Below, one piece after another: positions 1 to 11,530 of a stretch of DNA of 64,000 bases. The stretch is from Pholis gunnellus (lineage: Eukaryota; Chordata; Actinopteri; Perciformes; Pholidae): assembly GCA_910591455.2 (NCBI GenBank), contig OU342817.1, positions 4,921,915 to 4,985,914 of the forward strand, in the 5' to 3' direction. The first letter of the stretch is position 1. Each line of letters opens with the position of its first letter. The notes under the pieces were generated by a model that was given only the letters and a program-made list of their open reading frames with translations, did not search any database and was not told the DNA's origin. The position numbers and the translations under genes are program-made.

Positions 1-219
1 AAGAAGAAAAAAGGGCAGAGTGAGTGCTTCTGTGTAAAACCTCCCCACGTGGAACAGAACTTCGGGACCAAAGGTTCCGCGTTAACGATAGTCGGAATTA
101 TTTTGTTGATGGACTTGTGAGAAGATCCTAACGTGTCTCCGCGCTAGTAAAAAATGTGGATGAATGTTAAAATTAAAGCCATTTAAACGCAAAAAGTCGC
201 CGGTTCAGGCTCTGAAGCT
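1..219 (+). promoter_or_regulatory. mettl17: Presumed 5' UTR/promoter of mettl17
   Basis: This stretch directly precedes the mettl17 start codon. It has several stop codons in every frame and no recognisable upstream coding exon. I see no TATA box at a convincing distance, and the transcription start cannot be fixed from sequence alone. Confidence 0.4.
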
Positions 220-3200
220 ATGGCTTCACCGAGTTATGGGGTCCTCTGTCAGAGGGCGGTGGTCGTGAAGATACTGAGCCGGGTGAGTGAGGCTCTTGAG
301 GGTCATTGAAAGCACTATTACTATGGAGGTCAGACAGAGAAGCTGATTAAAACAGGACTGAGATAAATAAATAGAGTTAATTTAGCTATCTGCACAACCA
401 GCTCTGCTCCCAGTAGACCACACAACACTAACAATCTTCTGTATATATAATATTTTAGTTATTGTGGATTTGTTTGAATTATTTAATATTCTATACTGTT
501 TTATGACTTATTTATAATACTTGTTCAGATTGTGAAATGTCAGAAATAAAAATATGTGTAGATGGACTACAGATTTTAAATTGAATACCAAAATATTGTC
601 TCTCAAACTATCTTATGATATTTCTTGTCTGCCTCTTCTTATGTCTTTAACATTAGACCAGAAGCAGGGAGGTTACCGTTAACTCACTAGAGCTTAAAGT
701 GGTGGTAAAGAAACATTTGTTTTTGTTTCTCATCCTCAGGGAATGAGTGCAGCGGCACACCCACAGTCCGAGGTAGATTTCCTAAAAGGAGAACCACACA
801 GGAAGCATCCAGGTGTGACCAACCTGAAGACTCTGCGCCTACCTGACGAACTGCAGACGGCTGCACGGTCGATTATTCACAGTAGGTTAAATCATGAACG
901 TGGCTTTCAGTTGATGTACCAAATGTTTCTGTCGCCTCACTGCGTGACTCTCCAATCTGTCCACCTGTAGGAGCTCAGGTGACTCGGCTGAACGACCGCT
1001 CCCGGAGCCTCACGAACTTCCTGTGGAGCAGAAAGAGAGCCGTCGAGGATTTGACTCTGAGGCAGAAAGCTGTGAGTCTGGAGAAAGAACTTTGGGAGAA
1101 AGCGATGGAGAAGAGAGAAGGTGGGTGACACATAGATTAATAAATATATATAATATAATGGTAAAATAACTGCTGAGACATTATATGATGCAGCAACTGG
1201 AGACAAATGTGCTTTATATTGCAGAAATGGATGAACAATTGCTTGGAGACCGCATCAGGAAGAAAGTGTTTTCAGAGCTCAGAAAAACTACGTATCACTG
1301 GACTACCATGAAGTAAACACTTGCTTTTATCTGCACGTTCTTTGACAGAAATATATATTTAAATGATATGTGTGTTTAGCAATAATCTCAATTAATTTAA
1401 CTGCTGTCTAATGGAGAAAAGGCATCCTTTACCAAACTTAAGACAAGATAAGTCTGATTTGAACCAGAGCGACCAATATTTAAAGTGTTAAAGCTTTTAC
1501 AGCCGTAAAGGACTTGGCAACTCATTTACAGTTTTCATATTGACACTTTAAAAAGCTTGTTAACTTATTTAAAATGTCAAAAGTCTCATGTTAGTATACC
1601 AGGCTCTGAACAAAGCCAGAAGTGGAGCCCTGTCTGCAGTCACATTTCGTAGCTTGTACAGTAACTGGTACAATAACTGGTGTGGATGAGTTTCTATACA
1701 GCTCACTCTCTGTGTTTCAGGTATGATGAAGAGTTAGGTGTGGTCTACATGGCGGCTCGGCTGGCTGGGTGCTACGCAGCAGTGAGGAGAGCTATCAATG
1801 AGGTAATGAACAAAGATCACAGACTAACTGACACCACGGATGTCCTTAAATGGAGACACTGCAGGTGAATAGGGTCAACTATTTAAGTAATAGATATCAC
1901 TATGAAACTTCTACAGTTCATTACTTATTGAGACAATTCTTTTTTGTTGTAGAAATGTTGTTATGTATGTATAAATATTTAAGGCATTATCTTATTAAAT
2001 ATTTGATAATTTCCTTATATTTCCTGACCAGCAATCTAAACATTGAATAAATTCAGGTTCAAAGTTCTTGTTTCATTTTGTTGACATGTTATATTCAAAG
2101 GCTTTTATTGAAGGGATTTTGGATATCTCGCATAAATCACAGAACACTGTCAACAGCCATAAAACAAAATCTATTTCCTCAATGTTTTAAGGAATAAATT
2201 GTTCTTTAAATCAGGCTATGAATGATTTATGAACAAACGCCTCTGTGAAAACCTTTATAATATAGATAGTAATGAAGTTGGACGGTTTGGTGTATATAAG
2301 AGCTACTGAAGTGGATGTTTCTGGCTCAGAGTCTGAGAATGAACTCATTTAGACAAAACAGACTTTAAAGATATGAATTGTTAAATTACAAACATTTTGA
2401 AGACTTCCACAAAGAAACTTCCACAGTTGGTTACCGACATTAAGACAGTTATTACTTGTATTACAAGTTATTGAAGCATTATCTAATGCCATCTTTTGGC
2501 AAATATCTGAGAAATCTACAGAAGCAAAGAGACAAAGTAATAAAATAAACATTAATAAAAAATAGTTTGGATGTTTTCTTTCCACTAGTCTGAAAGAACA
2601 AAAATATGTGTTATTGCATTTTTATACTTATAGGGGTAACAATGGAAAAAATAAATGTCCTTATTTCTGAGGATTATGACCCTGAATGCTTTAGGCGGTC
2701 AGACTTCTAAATATCTGTTTTATCGTTTCAGATCAAGAAGAGGGATCCCTCTTTTGCCCCTCAGTCTCTCCTGGATTTTGGCTCGGGGCTGGGAACAGTT
2801 GCCTGGTTCGTGAAAAAAACTGATGCAACATTACGAGCGTTCTCATGTAAACGACAAGACCGTGAACTGAGTCTCTCTGTTTCTCCCACAGGGCGTCACA
2901 CTCGTGCTGGGGCGACACTCTGAAGGAGATGGTGTGTGTGGACAGCTCCGGGCCCATGAACATCCTGGCAGAGCGACTTCTTAAAGGTGAACACGCAAAC
3001 TTTGTATCTGCTTTGTAACATTCTTTTTGGTCAAATAATTGATCCGATAATCAAAGTGTTTTTTTTTTTCATGTCGAGCAGGTGATGACGAAAGAGCTGA
3101 ACCTCACATCAAACAAGTCTATTTCAGACAGTTCCTCCCTGTCTCTCCTAAGGTAAAAAGCTTTATGTTTTTATTCCAGCACCAAAGAAAAACACTGTTA

Positions 3201-5379
3201 AGTTTAACAGTTCCTTAAAGTATATTTATTCTAGCCTTCCATTTTGAATTCCAAACAATTCAGATTCTTATGCAACAAAAAAGAAAGGTTTCTTGCATTA
3301 GAAAAGATTTTCTCTCTCAACGACCACATTATAGTGCACGAGCAGTTTGCCTACAATCAGTATTACCTACATGCATTTAAGTAACATACATGGTAATAGC
3401 AGTACAAGTGGCTAAGAATCTCTATATTGAAAGCCACGTCTCAAGAAAGTGTTTCTGTCAGTTGCTCAAAAAGCGATAGCAATCTTTGTGGACACAAATG
3501 GCACAGTTGTAGTGAAAAGTGATCTTTGGGAAATGTAGTGCAGAAGCACCACAGTAAGCCCTTGGCACAGAATATATAATAAGCTAATGAGGAGGTTGAG
3601 ATTCCCTCTTTTACATTTATTTGTTCTTGGAACGTTTTTGTGTCTGTGGAGCGACGTCACTTAAGACTCGAGGACGAGGAGCCCTGACAGTCCGGTGTTT
3701 CTCCTTCCAGGTGCAGTTTGACTTGGTGGCCGCAGCCTTCACCCTGTCGGAGCTTCTCAATGTGAAGGACCGAGAAGAGGCGGTGTTGACTCTGTGGAGG
3801 AAGACAAGCTCGTACCTGGTTGGTTGAAAGGACAAAACATCACTGATGGATGATGTGTACTTTTTATTAATTTGTTGTCGTTGCACCTTTAGTGACTATA
3901 TTCTAGATCTGAGACATTTTGTGCATACATTGCAACTTGTCTTGTACCTGGAAGTCCTCTCTTACTTAATGACTTTTGATTTTGTTTTTTTGTGTAGGTT
4001 CTGGTGGAAAATGGGACTAAAGACGGCCATCGGATGCTTATGGAGGCCAGAGACACTGTATTAAAGGTATTCACATACAGCAGATAAGATGGGGGATTGT
4101 GTTCGGTGCTGTTGTGTAAATTATTTGACACAGTTAATGGAAGCAGACTGATTCTCTTTCTCCAGAAACAAGAGAAGACTGTCCATGACACCAGACCAGC
4201 GTCAGTGTTCGCTCCGGTACGTTTGAATCCCAGCTGGTTTAAGATATTCTACTTTCAACCAGCTGTGTCACAGTCTTCTTCTCTCTATTGCTTTTCTTTC
4301 TCCAGTGTCCTCATAAACTGTCATGTCCTAAGATGGCCCTTCAACCCATCACACCCTGCAACTTCCAGCAGATGTACCACCCTCTGTCTCTCCCGGGGGT
4401 AAGAAGCCTCTGTCTCGATTTTGTCCCGGTGTCAGACTTTGAAACGCCCTGGTGTAAAGCCACAGTATCATCACTGCTCATGCTGACTTTCCTGTGTAAA
4501 ACATACTAATAGCAGCATAAACCACAATCGTGTTACACCAGTTACTAACAAAAGGAAGCAAAAGTCTACACAAATTAAAGAAACATGTATTGATTTCTAT
4601 GCAAAAACAGGCAGAAAATCATAGCTAGAGACCACTTATTTATTAAATTCTTTGTTTTCAGCACCACGACCGGCAGGCGGAGAAGTTCAGCTACCTGATT
4701 CTGACTCGGACAGAACCATCGGAGGCAGAAGCAGAAGGCGTGGACTGGGCCAGGCTGACGGCACCGGTGCAGCGCAGAACAAGACACGTCCACTGTCGAA
4801 TGTGCTGCCCTGATGGACAACTGCAACACCTGGTGGTGACGGCACGGAAACACAGCCGGTAAAGGTTCCGCTGCATCTCTCACACACACACACAGAGGTT
4901 TGATTTGTCCAGAAAAATGTGGTTGAAGAGCTCTGAGGGACTGAATGAGAAATGTATGCAGCAGCATGTGGCAGGTGTTTCATACCCCGTCTATGATGCA
5001 TGTGCAGTATTTTTTATTATTAGAGGTATTATCAGATTAATGTACACAAATAGAAAAACTGTCAAAAGAAACAGAAATGAATATTCTTATGTAAGTGGCC
5101 ATTAGGACTGGGTATTGATTTAATTTGGGTTTGATTTAGTTGAGTCAGTATCTGAGTTTACACTGATATTATTGATACCCAGTCCTGTGAAATTGATAAG
5201 CTGCTTTTATTGGACACTGAATTGGGCTCATTGTCTAACAGCATCTCTGAATTTGACTGAAATGAGTTTCATTTTCTTCAATCAGAGATGTGTACCGCTG
5301 TGCCCGGAGCAGCGACTGGGGAGATCAAGTGCCAATCATTCAGGGAGTCGATGGCGACGTCCAGAGTGATTCAGAGTGA
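220..5379 (+). CDS. mettl17: METTL17, mitochondrial small-ribosomal-subunit assembly factor (14 coding exons, 458 aa)
   Basis: Coding exons by splice sites and frame: 220-282, 740-881, 971-1120, 1225-1312, 1721-1802, 2732-2805, 2892-2986, 3082-3152, 3711-3818, 3998-4066, 4166-4216, 4306-4398, 4662-4858, 5286-5379. All introns fit GT-AG and the joined frame is open for 458 codons, close to the roughly 456 aa of mammalian METTL17. The basic N-terminus (MASPSYGVLCQRAVVVKILSR) suits a mitochondrial presequence. A SAM-methyltransferase-like glycine motif LLDFGSGLGTVAW lies near residue 190. Cysteines in CPHKLSCP (332, 338), at about 349 and in CRMCC near the C-terminus fit the Fe-S cluster site known for this Rsm22/METTL17 family. 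The family helps mature the mitoribosomal small subunit; methyl transfer is not needed for that inference. The exon 9 donor (GTTGGT) is weak. The start is the first in-frame ATG of exon 1. Confidence 0.95.
5104..5186. mobile_element. 83-bp inverted-repeat MITE in mettl17 intron 13
   Basis: The left end reads AGGACTGGGTATTGAT and the right end is ATTGATACCCAGTCCT. The reverse complement of the right end matches the left at 14 of 16 bases. Such a short element with near-perfect terminal inverted repeats and no coding capacity fits a miniature DNA transposon. It sits about 100 bp upstream of the last mettl17 exon. Confidence 0.65.
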
Positions 5380-5554
5380 CGATTCAGCGACTAAGAGACA
5401 TTTTTCTGTAGACTTTTGAAAAGATGGAAACACCCTGAAACTGAAATGAGGCTGCCTACCGAGGACTCGTCATTGTTTTTGTTGAACAGAACGTCTGCGT
5501 TTCCTCACTGGAATTGTTAAAATACTGACTAATTTTACAACCTCTGATTACTCC

Positions 5555-5560
5555 AATAAA
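5555..5560 (+). terminator. mettl17: mettl17 poly(A) signal
   Basis: AATAAA about 175 bp after the mettl17 stop codon, in an AT-rich context. It probably ends the transcript before the convergent sdr39u1 gene. Confidence 0.7.
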
Positions 5561-5579
5561 AAGTAAAAACATAAGTTCT

Positions 5580-6219
5580 TCACCTGGCTTTATGTGCACC
5601 ACCTTCAACAAAAAAGTAAATTTCTTGTAACAAGTATGACAGTAATGTGATACTTAAAAAGTCAGAGAGAAGACATTTCCTCCTGCGTGTTTCCATACAT
5701 CAGGTTAAAGTTCATAAATATCCAAAGTCCAAAAGCACCAATGATCATTACGGTCACTTTCTATTGCGTAAACCTTAAATGAATGCGATTATGTAGGGAC
5801 TGATGTTGTATAGACGAAACGATTCATCGATAATGATATTAATCGTTAGTTTATCCAGACTGCAGTTCACACACACATCAGAGTGGTGGTGTTTTGTCTA
5901 CATGTAGTCCTTCAGCGCCTGAACGATCTGATTCCAGTGTGCCCTGAATGTACGCAGGAATTCATCCCACCTGTATTTGTCTTTTGAGTCTAGGTTTCTC
6001 TATTTAATGCTTAGCATGAAGAAACTCTCCTGATTCTTACTCTGGTCTTATGCGATATGAAAAACACTTTCCAAACCGTCCTCAGACCCGTTTGTGATCT
6101 GAAGTTCTTGTTCAACGATTGATTTGAGCTTTCATATTTGTTAGAAATCTTCTAATCCAGTAAATATGAACACACAATTACAGATAATCTCACACCAGCA
6201 CACATTCTGTCAACGTCTG
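5580..6219. other. Intergenic region and probable sdr39u1 3' UTR
   Basis: This lies between the convergent 3' ends of mettl17 and sdr39u1. No ORF with coding character is seen on either strand. The part nearest 6219 is presumably sdr39u1 3' UTR. Confidence 0.5.
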
Positions 6220-9007
6220 TTAACTCCCAACGATCTCTTTCAGGGCTGAGTTCAAGTCCGGGTACTTGAACTCAAATCCGGCCTCTTGAGTCCTCTTTGG
6301 TAGGACTTTCTGGCCCTGCATGAGCACCATGGCCCTCTCAGAGCCCATAACGGTGTTCATGACGAAGCCGGGCACGGGGAAAATTGTGGGCCTCCTCAGG
6401 ACCCGGCCCAGTTCTTTAGTGAACTCGAGGTTGGTGTTCAGTGTCGGGGCGACCCCGTTGAAGACTTGCGGCGAAGGCGAGGGGGTGGCAGCAGGGGGCT
6501 CCAGGGCGTGGGCAATGATCCCTGCCAGGTCGGAGACGTGGATCCAGGGAAACGGCTGTCTTCCTGACCCCAGAGTGCCCCCGAGGCCGAGCCAGAAGGG
6601 GAGCAGCATTTGCTTCATGGCACCACCATCGCGGCCCAATACTGCCCCTGGTGGAGGGACGGTGCAATGAACCAGAATAGTGTATATAATTGAAAGTGAA
6701 GAATCAATGTTTAAGATGGCACCGGGCAAGATTTAGTTAGGTTAAGTTAAGTTAAACTCTTTAGTAAGTAGAACTACAATAAAGAGGAGTTACACTGACC
6801 ACCCGTTACCCTGCAAGTATATGTGTACTAAAATAAATGTCTGTTTGAGAAAAAAGACATAAAAGTGTTATCACATTTAGAAACAAAGCATTAACTGTTT
6901 CTCATTGTTATTGTCATTTGAGCAAAACATTACACAACTTCCTGATACTGCACTATAGGTTTACTGGGCACTGTATTAACAGGATTTTCTACAGTAACTT
7001 CTAAGTGAAATTTGGGGTTTTACGTACCAGACCTGATGACGACTTGTTTGGTGTTTTTTGTCACAGTCTCAGGAAGAAGTGCAGAGGCCTCCCACTCTTT
7101 CACGAGTTTGGAGAGAACATCAAACGGAGTCCATTCACTGTCTTCTGTGTACTCAGCTGTCAGACTGGGCTTGTAACAAGCTGCGGGTCAAAAAGCAAAC
7201 AATGAATGTCACTGTCTATACTATCTGTGAGTTAGTCCGGTCTGAAGTTTAATTCTTAAGGTTTATCATTTGGCAGAGACTCACCTACTCCTGACACCAG
7301 GACCCAGGAGTGAGGAGGACTGGAGGAGGCAGCAATAGCTTGAGCCATAGATTTTGTTGTGTCGATACGACTGGCGAACAAATCCTTTTTATAGCTTTCA
7401 TTCCACCTGAAACCACAAATAAAAATAGATCAGGTGGAGATCAAGCTACATTAAACCAGCTGGCAACGAACCCACAGAAACTGCATTATTACGTGCCTAT
7501 TTTATTCGTTTTTAGTCAATCTTGACAAGAGGTCACATGTATTTTAAATAAAGAAATTCAAAGCTACAACTGAACCGGCCAGAACACAGTTCATGGCTAA
7601 AAGGATGAAGACGGCTGAACATCACAGCCATATGTGATTGTTGAGCATCTCATTCCAAAGCTATAGCTTTAAATCTGCAGCTATAACAGCCTCCACTCTT
7701 CTCGAAATCCTCTCCACCAGATTTTGGAACCTGGCTGTAGGGATTTATTTAATTTAGCTACAAGAGCGTTAGAAGTCGGCCACTGAAGGCCTGGCTCACA
7801 GTGCCACCCAAAGCAAAAAAAAAAAACTTTTCTTTATGGAACTAGCTTTGACCATGGGGGGGGAGCATTATCTCGTTGAAAAAAACTAAATGACCTCCCC
7901 AAAAACTGTTGCCACAAAACCCTGAGCCCCACACCAGTTCTGAACAGGGGTGTCTACAAACAATTGGACTATTAAGTGTGTTTGCTGCTGGAGGAATGAG
8001 TGGCTGTACGTATTGTAGCTGTAGGGTCTGTTTATGTATTGCTCACCATCGGAGTGGGTTCATTAGATTCTCTCCTGCCAAGTTGACGGCGCCCTCGCAT
8101 GGTGGGAGGCCACGAGACTCCAACTCCCCCTGCAGAAGCATAGAGGAAAAAGAGTTTATAAATGACACTGTATTTAGAGAAAAGTACAGTGATCTGCAAT
8201 ACAGTACAAACGGGAAATTAAAAAGATTCAACAGACATTAAACCAAATAAATGCCGTTATGAATCAGGAGTTCAAAGGTGAGAAATGACGTTTGTCCCAA
8301 CTGTTTCACTACAATTCTGATTTCATCCTGAGGTCATACCCATGTGATCTTCCCTGGACCAGGCTGGCGAGATATCACCGTCACCTCGTGACCTTTGTGT
8401 TTGAGCAGGCGAGTCAGCTCACGGCCCACGAAGCCAGATCCTCCTCCTGCAAGTTAGACAAAGTAGAGACATGCTCATAATAACAGACGAACCAAAGAGG
8501 CACACAGAATCCATAATGAGTTACCAGCTATAATACAAGAGAAAAGACAGTTTAGGTTACATTTGCACTATTTTTCTACTAATAAATATTATTGATTGAG
8601 CTGCATAATGATGTATTCAATACACACTGTAACGGATGCAATCAATTTATGATTGTCTCAAAGAGTCAGAATGGTGCGGACTGCGCATGCGTACTATACA
8701 TGCTTACAAAACAGGACTTCTGCAAACTTAGCTTTAGATAACAATAAAAAAACAAAACACAATGACAGTGTTCTATGTTTATTCATATAGCTGGCACGCT
8801 CCTTCAACTGTCATTGTCTGGACGAACATAATGAACACGTAGATAACTTGGTAAGTAACTCTTTGTCTATGGTCTATGCTCAATGTGTATCTGCAATGCT
8901 AACGTTGGCTAGCTGCTAGCGTTATGTCACATTGACCTTTCTGAAGCGATATTCAAAAAATATACACACGATAATTAAATAACGTACATACCTATCAAGA
9001 CTCTCAT
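6220..9007 (-). CDS. sdr39u1: SDR39U1, atypical/extended short-chain dehydrogenase-reductase (6 coding exons, 302 aa)
   Basis: Minus-strand coding exons in order: 9007-8992 (only 16 nt), 8446-8340, 8129-8047, 7406-7285, 7180-7028, 6647-6220. Joined phases are consistent and encode 302 aa, the normal size for this family. The N-terminus MRVLIGGGSGFVGRELT carries the glycine-rich NAD(P)-binding loop (residues 6-13) at the end of the first Rossmann strand. Later blocks typical of SDR39U1 (epimerase family, YfcH/HCDI-like) are GAVNLAGENL, RIDTTKSMAQAI, VLVSGVACYKP, FDVLSKLVKEWE, PFPWIHVSDLAGII and the C-terminal LPKRTQEAGFEFKYP. The protein is probably an NADP-dependent enzyme, but its physiological substrate is not established. 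Intron 3 holds a transposon remnant. The gene is tail-to-tail with mettl17. Confidence 0.95.
7560..8000. mobile_element. Degenerate Tc1/mariner-like transposon remnant in sdr39u1 intron 3
   Basis: The segment resembles a very common fish repeat. It includes a phrase close to 'gcagctataacagcctccac', a block around 'actgttgccacaaa', and an end near 7950-7975 (ggggtgtctacaaacaattg) that looks like a decayed Tc1-type terminal sequence. No open transposase frame remains. The assignment is from recall of the repeat family, not from a search. Confidence 0.45.
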
Positions 9008-9140
9008 GGTCGTCAAATTACGGTCCAATGTTGAATTAAATGACTTAACGTTGGTGCAGCTTGCAACGTTTCTTTTAACGGTACCACTCTGAGCAGCGAC
9101 AGTGAGAGTTGTCTCTCGCCTTTTATGGACCAATAGGTGT
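9008..9140 (-). promoter_or_regulatory. sdr39u1: sdr39u1 promoter/5' UTR
   Basis: Upstream of the sdr39u1 ATG, the minus strand reads a TATA-like CCATAAAA at 9128-9121 preceded by an ATTGG (inverted CCAAT) at 9134-9130. The arrangement is compatible with a promoter firing toward sdr39u1, though spacing between the two elements is very tight. Transcription start is not resolved. Confidence 0.4.
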
Positions 9141-10533
9141 TCCGTAGACAGGCTGAAACGTCATTTTGTAAATAACATTCAATTATCTTATTAAATCTTA
9201 TTCAATTATCTTATTAAATACATCAATCTGTTAATATTTACTTACTAAAACAAAGGTGAGTTTAGTGAGTCAAGTGTTTTCATGTCACGGGGTGGATGAC
9301 ATGTTCATAAGTTAATAACAATTGTAAGCTGATGTATTAAGTTTAACTCATTTAAGTTTAACTCATTCAGTTGAAGGATCATATACAGTATACACCAATG
9401 CGTGAGTGAGATAGATTTCACTTTATATTGATAGACTTTTGTCACATTTGGTTCTTGGTTTCAAGGAAAGAAAGAAACATCAGCTGACAATATAGACTAA
9501 AGACCAAACAAAACAAACAAGAAACACACAATAGACGGTCGGAGGAGGAACAGAAAAATACACAAAAACAATTGTGAATATAGTGAACAACAATATAAAT
9601 CAGCATTTAATAATACAACAGTATTAAAAAAACTAGTAAAAAAACAACCTTTCATTTCATTCAAGATATGCACTACACATGCATTAAAGAGAGTATGCTG
9701 TTCATAATTTATGTAAACATGTGTTTTTATAATACTGGCTCTTGTTTAGCCTACTGCGTCAGACCCGGAAGCTGCATGTCCCCCTGCAGCAAACACGTGG
9801 TTTTGGACTTAAATTGAGCCTCAGCCTCGTCAACAGTCTCTCTTCCTTGTTGCAGTGAAGGAGGTCGGACGTGCAGCGGCAGAGAGACACACCCAACGCA
9901 CGTGGAGCTTCTTTAACGGTAAATATTTACAATTAGTATCAGATTGTTTTATTTATATTACAGTTTATGTGGCTGTTCGTTGCGGTTATTTCCGCACAGA
10001 TGGTCAGTTAGCATTGGGGCTTCATTAGCGCCAAACAGACCGCATGGTCTGTGTTAACGAGCCCAGTTTCTCGACAAATAATGGCTCAAATTGATGCTGT
10101 GTTTTGATTAAAATGACTTAATTACTATCATGGCTAACCTCCCAGGTGTTTTTAACTTTGGCACGTGTGTAGTCTACTTTTATGTAACGTAAAAGCACGC
10201 TGTTGCCGGTTTGCAAGAATTGTGCAATATAAATAAAGTTTATTATAAACTAATGAATTCGTTCACGTGTGCAACCGACAGGCCTTAATCCGACTGTAAA
10301 CTAAGTTGTAGGAGGATCGTCGTGCACTCAATTGCCAGTTATGAACTAATGTTGTATAATGCAACAGTCCCGCAATAAATTTAAACTTAACGACTGTTAT
10401 TAAGTGCAATGTTCTCAGGCATATAAACGTGCTGCAGAAATATTACTGTATCTTTTCTTTCATTTGCGTTTTTGGAAGAGGCCACATTTCTACTTATAAT
10501 AAATCCACATTAAACTGTTCTGCATTACACTAT

Positions 10534-10614
10534 CAAACCTTAATGATGAGTTGCATGTGAGTCCGTGTTTCAGCTGAAACTCATGATTATTCTTTCACTG
10601 CGCTGATGGGTTTG
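10534..10614 (+). ncRNA. C/D-box snoRNA, predicted to guide 28S rRNA 2'-O-methylation
   Basis: All parts of a C/D snoRNA are present in order. They are a 5' stem CAAACC (10534-10539), C box ATGATGA (10543-10549), D' box CTGA (10574-10577), C'-like ATGATTA (10582-10588), D box CTGA (10603-10606), and a 3' stem GGTTTG (10609-10614) that pairs perfectly with the 5' stem. Ahead of D' lies GTCCGTGTTTCA, which is complementary to the conserved large-subunit rRNA sequence UGAAACACGGAC. Counting five nucleotides from D' puts the methylated base at the second A of GAAAC, a position modified in other eukaryotes by U32/U51-type guides. I do not assign a SNORD number. It lies in intron 1 of the putative host gene, the usual arrangement in vertebrates. 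Confidence 0.85.
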
Positions 10615-11188
10615 GCAGAACAAATACTAGTGAGGATGCTCATTGTGTTTCAAGTTGAGACTAACTAATTATTATTTTATTTATTTTTTTAGGATCTAAG
10701 AGCCTGGACTGGATGCCTCGTGATAAGGTCAGTATCTTTATTACCACTCATGATTGTATTGATTATAGTTTATTAGGACCATGTACGTCAAATGAATGCA
10801 GTTTATTACTTAAGCACTGCATTCAAACTTGAGGTGTATATAGTGTATGAATTTAAGGCCTTGTTCAGAGGCCATGCCCAGATTTTGAGGCTTGAAATGC
10901 TATTCCTATTGGTTTTCAACAGATGAATCTCTGTACGGCTATCTGGAAAAACTATCATTTAACTCAACATGTTTGTTAATTCACCTTTTTCTGTTTACAG
11001 GTAAAGGGAAAGCTGCATGAACTGGGTCCACAGCAGGATCACCAAAATCTAGTTTATTTATAAGGTGTTTACTTAAAGTTTTGCTGCCTCAAATAATAGA
11101 ATGTCTTTATCATAATCTATGCATTTTTATAAAATCCTAATTAAGAATCTTGTGACACTGTATGTAAGAACACTGAAATTCACTACTA

Positions 11189-11194
11189 AATAAA
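11189..11194 (+). terminator. Poly(A) signal of the putative snoRNA host gene
   Basis: AATAAA about 125 bp after the short ORF stop, in exon 3 of the host transcript, followed by a TG/T-rich stretch compatible with a downstream element. Confidence 0.5.
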
Positions 11195-11492
11195 GCTGAA
11201 TGAGTTAACTTGTGTATTGTCTATTTGCATTGCTAGTCATGTAGAGGTCAACTGGCCAGCCAGCGTTTCTCAGATTGGAGTGAGATGAGGAGTAAAGGTG
11301 ACGTTGTGATCTTCGCAATAAAACAGCTTTGATATTAACGTTTAAGTTCCGTTACAGTTCTGACTTGCTGGGTTACTTTAACGTTCCCTGCATGCGTAAC
11401 TTTATCGACTGTTAACGTTCGTCATTATTGCGAATTAGTGTTCCGGTTCAGTTCAAGCAGTCACTCAACGTTACACCGGCGGATGTGGTTGC

Positions 11493-11494
<2 letters not shown>

Positions 11495-11524
<30 letters not shown>
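11495..11524 (+). repeat. (T)30 homopolymer
   Basis: Uninterrupted run of about 30 T, possibly the poly(A) tail of a minus-oriented retroposed fragment or simple slippage. No SINE body is recognised beside it. Confidence 0.8.
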
Positions 11525-11528
<4 letters not shown>

Positions 11529-11530
11529 TC

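Larger units (their letters stand above)
9837..11200 (+). ncRNA. Putative snoRNA host gene (three exons, TOP-like 5' end)
   Basis: Three exons are suggested. The first runs from about 9837 to 9919 (donor GTAAAT), the second is 10693-10727 (acceptor after a T-rich tract, donor GTCAGT), and the third starts at 11001 and has AATAAA at 11189-11194. The presumed start lies in a pyrimidine run (CTCTCTTCCTT, 9837-9848), as in 5'-terminal oligopyrimidine genes that host snoRNAs. Intron 1 contains the C/D-box snoRNA listed separately. Exon 1 has no ATG. The only frame across the junctions is a 25-codon ORF (10713-10727 joined to 11001-11063, beginning MPRDKVKGKLHELG), which I do not recognise. By analogy with GAS5/SNHG genes, the spliced RNA itself may have no coding role. 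Exon limits are inferred without transcript data. Confidence 0.55.
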
